This document shows positions 1 through 7,072 of a DNA stretch of 8,063 nt, in pieces (positions within the stretch are counted from its first letter, which is position 1; each line of letters opens with the position of its first letter). Below the pieces are notes generated by a model. It did no database searches, had not been told where the DNA came from, and worked only from the letters and a program-made list of their open reading frames with translations. This DNA is from JBOFFI01 sp051657245. Lineage in GTDB: Bacteria; Pseudomonadota; Alphaproteobacteria; Holosporales; JBOFFI01. The translations under genes were made by a program, and so were the position numbers. The DNA lies in assembly GCA_051657245.1 (NCBI GenBank), contig JBOFKI010000018.1, forward strand, positions 1-8,063, read 5' to 3'.

Positions 1-257
1 ACGGACTGTGCTGGTTCCTGACCTCTAAGCTGGTCGCTGGGTTCACCAAGGAGGAACGCTGGTCTTTCCGCATGATGTTGCGCCGCAACCTGATTGAGAC
101 CTTGAAGGTCCATCACACGCTGTTCAACGTTGTGTGGAATCAAAATGAAGACCACCTGCGTCTCATCAAGTCCATGGGTGCACGCATTGGTGACAGTGAA
201 TACGGCTTCACCAGCTTCTCGTTTCACCGGGAGGACTTCTCCGAGTTCCAACACTAA
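1..257 (+). CDS. 13: T7 gp13-like internal virion/assembly protein, 3' end only
   Basis: This is the last 84 codons of a gene that begins upstream of the window. The frame is open from base 3, so the ATG at 72 is internal and not the start. The visible part aligns, as I recall T7 gp13 (about 138 aa), with its C-terminal half: a CWF.TS stretch near the left edge, then the VVWNQNEDHLRLIKSMGA segment against T7 VWVGNTSHIRFLKTIGA, and a short C-terminal beta-rich end. In T7, gp13 is needed for proper assembly of the internal core made of gp14, gp15 and gp16, and it lies directly upstream of gene 14 as here. The N..H.R.LK..GA segment resembles the C-terminal motif of GNAT acetyltransferases, but catalytic function cannot be judged from this fragment. 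The stop codon TAA is part of the gene 14 ribosome binding site. Identity is fairly sure from sequence and position. Confidence 0.82.
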   Translation, partial: GLCWFLTSKLVAGFTKEERWSFRMMLRRNLIETLKVHHTLFNVVWNQNEDHLRLIKSMGARIGDSEYGFTSFSFHREDFSEFQH

Positions 258-265
258 GGAGGTGA
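256..265 (+). promoter_or_regulatory. Gene 14 ribosome binding site fused to the gene 13 stop codon
   Basis: AAGGAGGTGA is a near-complete match to the 16S rRNA anti-Shine-Dalgarno sequence. Its first two bases are the last two of the gene 13 TAA stop (255-257). The AGGAGG core at 257-262 lies 7 nt before the ATG at 270, which favours that ATG over the nearby in-frame ATGs at 276 and 279. Confidence 0.85.
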
Positions 266-269
266 CCTT

Positions 270-860
270 ATGGGTATGATGGCGATGGCGGCTATGGCTG
301 CTGTCAGCATGGTTAGTAAGGGTATCGACCAGAAGAACCAAGGTAAGGCTGTTGCAGCCCAAGAGGAAGCTCGCCGAAAGCAGCTGATTCAGGCAGTAAA
401 GCAGTCGAACATTGCAGACGCAGGTCTGAAGCTCCAAGCTAACGAAGCGTACAAGGCCGCACGGTCTCAACTCGAATCTTCCTCTATGGATGCCATCAAG
501 GCTCAGGGGACGGTACGCACAGCGATGAATGAGTCTAACCTTGAAGGTCGGACCATGGAGCGTGTGACCCGAGATGTTGAGAACGTTGCGCTGCGCACTA
601 AAGGACAAATCACCGAGAACTACGAGCGTGACTACCACAACATCTGGATTCAGCGTGTCAACAATCGGGACAGCCTAATTGCCCAGATTGAGGGCTCCCA
701 GCCTATTCAGATGCCTGACACCACTGGTAACATTCTCGGTATGGCAAACGCTGGCGTGCAAGGTGCTATCGTAGGGAACAACCTGTGGGGGACCTTCAGT
801 GGTTCACCCGCTGGGCAATCCACTAAGACCAAGACCACCAGCACCAACCGTGGCAAGTAA
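270..860 (+). CDS. 14: Internal virion protein B, T7 gp14-like DNA ejection protein
   Basis: The product is 196 aa, the same length as T7 gp14 as I recall it. In T7, gp14 is part of the internal core on the portal. During infection it is ejected first and forms the outer-membrane part of the channel used for DNA entry. The sequence starts with a Met/Ala-rich hydrophobic stretch (residues 1-15), as in T7. A long polar, probably helical region follows; its QSNIADAGLKLQA segment matches T7 QTNIQNADLSLQA, and ESNLEGRTMERV matches T7 ESMLEGSSMDRI. The ITENYERDY segment matches T7 VTENYRRDY. A Gly/Ala-rich, mildly hydrophobic segment (about residues 153-178) could contact membrane. The tail is rich in Ser, Thr and Lys, again as in T7. 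No cleavable signal peptide is evident. The gene sits 12 nt after gene 13 and 12 nt before gene 15, so the three are presumably translated from one late mRNA. Confidence 0.93.
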   Translation: MGMMAMAAMAAVSMVSKGIDQKNQGKAVAAQEEARRKQLIQAVKQSNIADAGLKLQANEAYKAARSQLESSSMDAIKAQGTVRTAMNESNLEGRTMERVTRDVENVALRTKGQITENYERDYHNIWIQRVNNRDSLIAQIEGSQPIQMPDTTGNILGMANAGVQGAIVGNNLWGTFSGSPAGQSTKTKTTSTNRGK

Positions 861-872
861 CAGGAGGTAATC

Positions 873-2930
873 ATGAGTAAGCTGCAAGCGGCCCTGTCCC
901 AAGTTAAGGGTCCGAATATCTCCACGCGAGAGCTTCAGCAGCAGCAGTACAAGCCTTCCCAAGTGCAAGCAGTTCAGCACAAGCAGACTGACTACTCCGG
1001 TCAGCTTCTGAGCCTTGCACAGGGTGGGTCACAACTGTACGCTGCCTATGATAAGCAACGCGAGGAAACTGGGATTAAGCGTAAGAACGCAATCATGCTC
1101 CAGAACCTCAAGCCCGAAGAGATGCGGAAGCTGCGTGAAAGTGGTGAGCTGCTCTATCAGGACGACTCATACGCTATGCGAGCCCTTGACCGTGCCCTTG
1201 GTCGTCAGGAGGCGTTCGCGGCTGAGGGTGTGATTCAACAACGAATCGCCGAGGGATTCTATAAGTCTCGCTCTGAGATGGAAGAGGACCGCGCCAACAT
1301 CCTGAAGGAGCGTATGGGCTCCATGAGCGAGGCCTATGGCATCGACCAGCAGAACCGTGCGTACTTTGACGAGGGTTACGCCTCCGACATGACAGACCGG
1401 TCCTTCGCTATCTACGGTGCCATGGACAAGAAGGTGGATGAGTACAACCGCAACAACGCTGTGCTTGCCGTAGACAACGAGGTAACCGAGCTGGTCAAAT
1501 CCGGCAATGGCCAACACATTGTTCAGGTCCTTCAGACTCGACTGCGCGATGGTGTCATCCGCAACGAGAAGGACTTTGAGTCTCACCTTCAGAAGGCCCT
1601 CAAGGAAGTGGCGGCCTCCCCTCAGTCAGTCGACCTGCTGAACACCATGGCTGACACTGAGTTGACCTTGTTCGGCGAGAAGACGACCCTGCGTCAGCGA
1701 CTCGGGGATGAGACCATCAAGACCATGACCAATCAGGCTGCGCAGGCGACCTTGGCCAACAACTGGGAATCCCAGAAGTATGTCATGGAGAAGCTGTCGT
1801 TCCTGACCGCACCTGACTTCCAGAACGACGGTGTGAATAAAGGCCTTGATGCCATCCGGGAGCTGGAAGACTTCGCCAACCAGACGCAAGGTCCTCAGGC
1901 CACTGCACTGCGTCAGCAGATTCAGTCCGCCAAGATGAACTTCGACCGTATGCACCGGGAGTACAACGAGAAGCAGAAGCAGGCAATCAACACCGAGCAG
2001 CAGCAGAAGGTACGACTCTCTGTTCTGGACGCTCTGGTGAATGGCCGCGAGACTGGTGACCTCAATCGCTCCCTGAAGCTGTCCTCACTTACTGAGGATG
2101 CGTCCACCGGGAAGTATGAGGCTCAGGACTGGAACCGCTACTATGACTTCAAGTCTGACCAGATTGACGCCACTGAGGGACTGTCTGATGACCAGAAGGC
2201 ATTGCAGAAGCTGCGCCTCGGTGTGCTGCTTAAGGACATCCCGGACTCTGGTTTCGGTGCCCATTATGCCGAGACCTTCCAGCGTGTCAACGGGGAGCTC
2301 GCTAAGTATTCCTCTGCGCTTGACGCTGGGGCTGAGCTTCCTGATACCCCGGAGTTGAACCGGATGATGGAGTTCTATAAGGCCAGCCCTGAGCTGTTCT
2401 CGCAGACCTTCGGTCCAGACTTTCCGATGGCCAACTCGATTGCCATTTCGGCGACCATGGGTGTACATCCTTCGATGATGATTCAAGGTCAGAAGCGTCT
2501 GGAGCAGGTTCGGTCGCAGGCACCTGAGCAGCAACAGCAGCTGTTCAAGGAGTTCGCCAACTGGGAGAACAACCAAGGCAACAACATCTATCAGCACATG
2601 AGTGGAACTGAGCGTGACAACCTCCGTGCTTTGTACCTTGGAATGGATGGCTACGCCAACTCCACCAAGATGGAAATCATCGACAAGCACCTCAAGTCAC
2701 AATATGAGGTCATCACAGGTGGTGTGGTCCCCAAGTCCTTCTTGATGTCTAACCCTCAAGACCCGTCTTCGGTGTCTGTCGGTAAGCAGCGTCTCGAAGA
2801 CAAGATTAAGGCCCGCTTCCCTACCGGCAACGTCTACATGGCGTTCATCGGTGACCGTGTTAAAGTGTGGGGCTCCATCGGCTCGGCGCCTATGACCTAC
2901 ACGAAAGAGATGCTCATGTCTGACGAGTAA
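873..2930 (+). CDS. 15: Internal virion protein C, T7 gp15-like DNA ejection protein
   Basis: The product is 685 aa, against about 747 in T7. T7 gp15 stacks on gp14 in the core and after ejection forms, with gp16, the periplasmic part of the DNA-entry channel. It is mainly alpha-helical, and this protein likewise reads as a long, charged, Gln-rich helical protein with no signal peptide or clear membrane segment. Landmarks shared with T7 are MSK...AL at the start, LLYQDDSYAM (residues 93-102), the R.EMEE.R segment with A..(F/Y)GID after it, the T(E/D)R...YGA.D segment, and the C-terminal YDKEL-like YTKEML. The protein stops about there, whereas T7 continues for roughly 60 mostly basic residues. 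There is a QQQQ run at residues 22-25. The start is set by AGGAGG at 862-867, 5 nt before the ATG. Two stop codons stand in tandem (TAA TAA, 2928-2933). Confidence 0.93.
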   Translation: MSKLQAALSQVKGPNISTRELQQQQYKPSQVQAVQHKQTDYSGQLLSLAQGGSQLYAAYDKQREETGIKRKNAIMLQNLKPEEMRKLRESGELLYQDDSYAMRALDRALGRQEAFAAEGVIQQRIAEGFYKSRSEMEEDRANILKERMGSMSEAYGIDQQNRAYFDEGYASDMTDRSFAIYGAMDKKVDEYNRNNAVLAVDNEVTELVKSGNGQHIVQVLQTRLRDGVIRNEKDFESHLQKALKEVAASPQSVDLLNTMADTELTLFGEKTTLRQRLGDETIKTMTNQAAQATLANNWESQKYVMEKLSFLTAPDFQNDGVNKGLDAIRELEDFANQTQGPQATALRQQIQSAKMNFDRMHREYNEKQKQAINTEQQQKVRLSVLDALVNGRETGDLNRSLKLSSLTEDASTGKYEAQDWNRYYDFKSDQIDATEGLSDDQKALQKLRLGVLLKDIPDSGFGAHYAETFQRVNGELAKYSSALDAGAELPDTPELNRMMEFYKASPELFSQTFGPDFPMANSIAISATMGVHPSMMIQGQKRLEQVRSQAPEQQQQLFKEFANWENNQGNNIYQHMSGTERDNLRALYLGMDGYANSTKMEIIDKHLKSQYEVITGGVVPKSFLMSNPQDPSSVSVGKQRLEDKIKARFPTGNVYMAFIGDRVKVWGSIGSAPMTYTKEMLMSDE

Positions 2931-2955
2931 TAACCACCAACAATAGGAGAACCTA

Positions 2956-5900
2956 ATGAACACCACTACTCTTTATCAACGTCTGACCCAAGGAGGCTCG
3001 GACCCTAAGTCAATGGTTACCACCGCTGGCGCTGAGTTCGGACTTACTGGTGACCAGATGTACCAGATTGGAATGGTCGAATCAGGTCTCCAATCCGGTG
3101 CTCAGAACTCTAAGTCCTCAGCAACTGGCCTGTACCAGTTCACGTCAGGCACTTGGAAGGAGACAATCGGCAAGTACGGTGCGCAGTACGGTATCCCTGA
3201 GGGGACCCCTGCCACTGATGCTGCTGCCAACTCCATCCTTGGTGCAGCCTATCTGCGTGACAACCGGGACGACTTCAAGAACACCTATGGTAAGGACCCG
3301 GAGTTGACCGACCTGTACATGGGGCACTTCTTGGGTCGTACCGGCCGCAAGCGCTTTGTTGACGGAATGAACGGCAACCCGGACGTACCTGCCATTGAGC
3401 TGGTATCCCGGAAGCAGGCCATCGCCAACAAGGAGATTTTCTTCAATGAGGATGGGACACCGCGCTCTGCCTCCGAGGTATACACGTTGTTCGGCAATAA
3501 GCTAGGCGTTGTGGGCAACAACGGGGAGTCACAGAGTTTGCAGAAGGACCTGCACGTTGGTAATGTTCAGGAGCGTGAGCTCGGGAGGTTACTAGACCAA
3601 GGGGTTGACGAGCAAGCAACCATCGACTCTGCTGTCGCTGACGTCACAGGACGTTCACTCAACATCCCTTTGGCCGGCCGTACAGCACAGCCTTTTGGTG
3701 ATACTGTTGCCGATTATGGCCTTAATCTACCTCAGGAAGAGGAACGCTCTTTCATGGATGATACCTTCGAAGCTGCGAAAGCAGAGTGGCGTCTAAGCGG
3801 ATACTCAGTGGCAGCCAATGAGGTCGTCCTGTCGGGTCTTCACGCTGCGTCTAAGACCTTCGGTTTCGACATGGAGTGGGACCAAGAGGCGCTCGCTGTT
3901 TCTCAGGCGTTCAGTGACATGAGCCCTGCGGAGATGATGTCCTACGACCCACGCAACCCGTTCAGACCTACTGCTGAGATGTTCGAGAAGGCCTTTGAGG
4001 CTGGCATTGACCGCTCATGGGCAAAGTACCTTGGAACAGCTATGACCCCTGATGAGTTCATCCGTAAGGTGCAACTTGCCAGCGAGATGCAGGAGGCCAA
4101 GAAGACCCGTGATGGTGTCGGTACTGGTGCAGGTCTTGCCGGTGCTGTACTTGCTGCCCCGCTGGACCCTCTGTCCTACGTAGGCGGAGCGGCTAAAGGT
4201 GCAACGTGGGGTGCTCGTCTGCTGTTCGCAGGGGGTGAGGCTGCCGGGATGAACGTTCTGTCTGAGAAGCTGACCGAATGGGGAACTGAAGGTGCTGTTG
4301 AGGCGGATGTCGCTTCTGCTGCATTCGGTGGTTTCATCTTCGGCGCAACCCTTCGTGGTGTTTCTGACAAGTTCCTGAATGAAGGTGCCACAGCTCGCAT
4401 GAGGGCTCGTCAAGAGTCGCTGGCAGTAGACGCTCAGGACATGACCGCACGTCCAGACATTGAGGTTCCTGAGGGCCAGCGTTATGCTGACATTCCGGGT
4501 GAGCCGGGTGCCGTAGTCGATGAGTTCGGCAACACTCACTCTGCCACCTCAATCGGCAACCCTAAGCTGCTCGATGCTGTCGAAGAGGAAGCCATTCGAG
4601 CTAACAAAGGTGTTGACCTCGGTCCTGCGTCCATGTTGGCGCACAGCCTGCTCCGTAGTAAGCACAATGACGTTCGCGGTGTAGCTGCTGACCTTGTTCG
4701 TTCCCCTACTGGTATTCAAGGCGGTGGGACAGGCAAGACCAGCATGACAGCTGAGGACGTGATTGGCCGACTTGAGGGACAGGACAATGCGTGGTACACG
4801 AAGGCAATGAAACAGCGTGAAGCACTGGTTGATACCCAAGGTGTCGGCCGTGAGGCGCTGGAGCGTGACATTGTGTCAGCCATTGAGAACGGCGACCTGT
4901 CCAAGCTTCCGCCTGAGTCTAAGGCATTCGCTGAGTCCATCGTTGAGCTCTACACCCGTAAGTTCGATGAAGCTGTCAACCCTGCTCGCTTCGGTAATGC
5001 TGATGCACCCAGTGTGTTCGCATCACGTCGAGACCCCAAGACTTACGTTCCGCAAATCTTTGAGGAAGGCAAGGTGGCAATCGTCAAGGAGCGCCTTGGT
5101 GGGTGGTCGGGTCTACAGAAAGCCCTTAAGGACAACTGGCTGGCTCAGTGGAAGAGTGACCATAAGGGTGTACAGGCTAGGTTCAAGGAGGGCTACGAAG
5201 ACGACATCAAGGCTCGCATCGAACAAGGCGAAAGCCCTGACGACGCTCTTGAGAATGTCTTCCAAGACTACCTTGAGAAGAAGTCCTATGGTATCGCGAA
5301 GAACGGTGAGTTCACTCACAGCTCCAGCCTTGAGGATGCCAGCTTAGACGACTCCCTTGTTGGCATCGCTAACAACAGCTTCACCAAGGAACGTAACGTG
5401 TTCGACTCTGCGTTTGAGTCGCTGGCTGATGACGGTAATCCGTTTGCTGTGAACGACCTGCGACACTTCGACCTGATGAACATCGCTCAGATGTATAACC
5501 GCCGGATGAACGGTGACGTTGCAATACATGCGTCTACCGGTAAGACCACTCAGGAGCTGAAGGACCGTGTAATCGCTGTGCAAGACCCTAAGGGTCGCCG
5601 GGAGTTGGACCAGCTTGTTCGTGTAATCACTGGCCGGGCTCGTGCTGACAACGATAACCCCGCCTTGAATGCTGCACTGCGTGGTCTACAAAACGTCGCC
5701 TTTGTGTCTAACAATGCGCAGATGTGGGTGAACAACCTGTCTGAGGTAACCGGGTGGGCAGCTAACCGTACCAACTTCGTGCTGCGTAACGGTGTGAAAG
5801 GGCTGAACCAGCTGATGAACCCTCAGACCAAGTTCACTAAGGCAGACATGAAGGACTTCCAAGCGGCGCTGTTCGGTAACGACCTGAACACCATCATGAC

Positions 5901-7014
5901 CAAGAGCTTCTCCAATAACCGGGACGCCATGTTGCGTAACGGCTCAGGCAAGCTGGCGGCTAATGTGGGTGCTGGTCTGGACCAAGCAGGAGCTGTCCTT
6001 GCGTCCAACGAGTGGAACCCTTACACCAAGATGCTGAACTTCACGCAGGAGTCCCTGACAGGTCTGGCACGCGGTGGTGTACTTGCTGACATCACTCAGG
6101 AGGCGTTCGGTGGCGTTAAGTTCCGGCCTGAAATCCTGAAGAACGCGTCTGTTACTCCTGAGCAGTATCAAGGTGTCCTAGACATGCTGCGTAAGCACGT
6201 GAAGCAGGTGAACGGTGAGTTCAAGCCAGATACCAACGCAATCGTCAATGACCCTCGGGCCAACGACCTGTGGCGACTGGCTGACTACATTGCGTCTGAC
6301 TCTGTTACCCGCACCAACAAGGTCGGGATGAACTACGTACAGCAGCCCAGCGCTCTGATGAACCTTGCGTTGCAGTTCAAGTCATTCACCCTTAAGGGCC
6401 TCAACTCCCGTACTGTGCGTCTGTACCACGAGTCTTTCCACGGTAAGGCGCTGGATAACACTGTACGTGCAGCCGTGATGTTCGGCACTATGTCGGCCCT
6501 GTGGTCGATGCAGACCCACTATCGCTCTCTTGGCATCCCCGAGAAGGACCGTCAGGCCTACTTGGACAAGATGTTGGACCCGGCGATGGTGAGCTGGCAG
6601 GCTCTGAACAGAAGCGCTGAACTTGGCCCGCTGCTTGGTGGTGTAGGCATGGCGTTGAACCCGATTGTAGGCGGCGACATGTTCCGTGCTGGACGTTCCA
6701 CTATCGACCCGCGCTCTGTTGCACTGCCTAAGGACCCTCTGCGTTCTGAAGCAAGTACGCTGCGTGAGGGTGGTCAGGCTGTTGGGCAGGCGTTCTATGA
6801 CACCTTCCCGGCTGCACGGACTGCTGTAGGTCTCAAGCAGGGTGCTGGTGCCCTTGCTGGCATGGCTACCGCTCCTTACGGTTATCAGCGTGACATGGAG
6901 AAGCGTTCCTTCTTTGAAGCACTCGGCTCTGTTGCACCTAACGACCCTGCGCTCCAGTGGCTCATTAACCAATGGGCTGAATCTGCCGGTGCTGCCGGTA
7001 AGCAGATGCAATAA
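2956..7014 (+). CDS. 16: Internal virion protein D, T7 gp16-like ejection protein with N-terminal lytic transglycosylase domain
   Basis: The product is 1352 aa, against 1318 in T7. T7 gp16 is the largest core protein. After ejection it opens peptidoglycan and, with gp15, spans periplasm and inner membrane and helps draw in the first part of the genome. Here residues about 15-180 form a lysozyme-like lytic transglycosylase domain: probable catalytic Glu42 in GMVESGLQ, TGLYQF at 57-62 with W67, HFLG at 124-127, and an N..IF....G..RS...VY block at 158-176. This domain differs in detail from that of T7. From about residue 390 the match to T7 is strong: DPLSYV (404-409), AFGGFIFG (456-463), VRSPTGIQ (581-588), GIANNSF (803-809), STGKTT (860-865), QFKSFTLKGLNS (from 1140) and PNDP (1328-1331). 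Hydrophobic, Gly/Ala-rich stretches near 392-470, 1172-1184 and 1223-1243 may insert into membrane. AGGAG at 2945-2949 lies 6 nt before the ATG. A phage promoter overlaps the 3' end. Confidence 0.95.
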   Translation: MNTTTLYQRLTQGGSDPKSMVTTAGAEFGLTGDQMYQIGMVESGLQSGAQNSKSSATGLYQFTSGTWKETIGKYGAQYGIPEGTPATDAAANSILGAAYLRDNRDDFKNTYGKDPELTDLYMGHFLGRTGRKRFVDGMNGNPDVPAIELVSRKQAIANKEIFFNEDGTPRSASEVYTLFGNKLGVVGNNGESQSLQKDLHVGNVQERELGRLLDQGVDEQATIDSAVADVTGRSLNIPLAGRTAQPFGDTVADYGLNLPQEEERSFMDDTFEAAKAEWRLSGYSVAANEVVLSGLHAASKTFGFDMEWDQEALAVSQAFSDMSPAEMMSYDPRNPFRPTAEMFEKAFEAGIDRSWAKYLGTAMTPDEFIRKVQLASEMQEAKKTRDGVGTGAGLAGAVLAAPLDPLSYVGGAAKGATWGARLLFAGGEAAGMNVLSEKLTEWGTEGAVEADVASAAFGGFIFGATLRGVSDKFLNEGATARMRARQESLAVDAQDMTARPDIEVPEGQRYADIPGEPGAVVDEFGNTHSATSIGNPKLLDAVEEEAIRANKGVDLGPASMLAHSLLRSKHNDVRGVAADLVRSPTGIQGGGTGKTSMTAEDVIGRLEGQDNAWYTKAMKQREALVDTQGVGREALERDIVSAIENGDLSKLPPESKAFAESIVELYTRKFDEAVNPARFGNADAPSVFASRRDPKTYVPQIFEEGKVAIVKERLGGWSGLQKALKDNWLAQWKSDHKGVQARFKEGYEDDIKARIEQGESPDDALENVFQDYLEKKSYGIAKNGEFTHSSSLEDASLDDSLVGIANNSFTKERNVFDSAFESLADDGNPFAVNDLRHFDLMNIAQMYNRRMNGDVAIHASTGKTTQELKDRVIAVQDPKGRRELDQLVRVITGRARADNDNPALNAALRGLQNVAFVSNNAQMWVNNLSEVTGWAANRTNFVLRNGVKGLNQLMNPQTKFTKADMKDFQAALFGNDLNTIMTKSFSNNRDAMLRNGSGKLAANVGAGLDQAGAVLASNEWNPYTKMLNFTQESLTGLARGGVLADITQEAFGGVKFRPEILKNASVTPEQYQGVLDMLRKHVKQVNGEFKPDTNAIVNDPRANDLWRLADYIASDSVTRTNKVGMNYVQQPSALMNLALQFKSFTLKGLNSRTVRLYHESFHGKALDNTVRAAVMFGTMSALWSMQTHYRSLGIPEKDRQAYLDKMLDPAMVSWQALNRSAELGPLLGGVGMALNPIVGGDMFRAGRSTIDPRSVALPKDPLRSEASTLREGGQAVGQAFYDTFPAARTAVGLKQGAGALAGMATAPYGYQRDMEKRSFFEALGSVAPNDPALQWLINQWAESAGAAGKQMQ

Positions 7015-7026
7015 GCCCCAACTATA
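7010..7026 (+). promoter_or_regulatory. Late promoter for the phage-encoded RNA polymerase, counterpart of T7 phi17
   Basis: The -17 to -1 segment reads AATAAGCCCCAACTATA and is followed by GGGAG from the predicted +1 at 7027. The ACTATAGGGAG core is that of T7-family promoters. By my alignment it matches the T3 consensus at 12 of 17 positions and the T7 consensus at 9 of 17. The specificity bases at -11 and -10 are CC as in T3, not GA as in T7. Position -7 is A where T7 and T3 have C. The element contains the gene 16 stop codon (7012-7014) and lies just before gene 17, as phi17 does in T7. Start point and strength are inferred. Confidence 0.87.
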
Positions 7027-7045
7027 GGGAGTCCCAGTGGCTCCC
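7027..7045 (+). promoter_or_regulatory. Hairpin at the 5' end of the gene 17 transcript
   Basis: GGGAGTC (7027-7033) can pair with GGCTCCC (7039-7045), giving a 7-bp stem with one G-U pair and a 5-nt loop (7034-7038). The first paired base is the predicted transcription start. The T7 gene 10 leader begins with a comparable GGGAGACC/GGTTTCCC stem, so a role in protecting the 5' end of the mRNA is likely by analogy. No U-run follows, so it is not a terminator. Confidence 0.7.
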
Positions 7046-7061
7046 TTCAATCCATAACAAT

Positions 7062-7070
7062 AGGAGGTGA
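7062..7070 (+). promoter_or_regulatory. Gene 17 ribosome binding site, decides the start codon
   Basis: AGGAGGTGA is a near-perfect Shine-Dalgarno sequence, with the AGGAGG core at 7062-7067 and 5 nt to the ATG at 7073. A GTG at 7067 in the same frame lies inside this site and would add two residues, so it is not a plausible start. The 11-mer AACAATAGGAG at 7056-7066 is identical to the gene 16 leader at 2939-2949. Confidence 0.85.
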
Positions 7071-7072
7071 TA

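Noticed and set aside
2085..2690. Minus-strand open frame of 201 codons inside gene 15
   Set aside because: It lies wholly antisense to a clear gp15 reading frame. Such frames arise from codon bias in long genes.
4720..4740. Walker A-like GGGTGKT in gp16 (residues 589-595)
   Set aside because: The T7 counterpart reads GASGKF, the leading Gly of GxxxxGK(S/T) is Gln here, and no Walker B is evident. The STGKTT at 860-865 also lacks the leading Gly. Neither supports an ATPase.
4817..5347. Plus-strand open frame of 176 codons in another frame of gene 16
   Set aside because: It is rich in Ser, Arg and Leu with no family resemblance, and lies within the conserved gp16 frame with no ribosome binding site. 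It is a shadow frame.
7027..7052. Possible terminator between genes 16 and 17
   Set aside because: The hairpin begins exactly at the promoter start site and is followed by TTCAATCC, not a T-run. A leader hairpin fits better.
7067..7069. GTG as the gene 17 start
   Set aside because: It lies within the Shine-Dalgarno sequence. The ATG at 7073 has proper spacing and gives a T7-like N-terminus.
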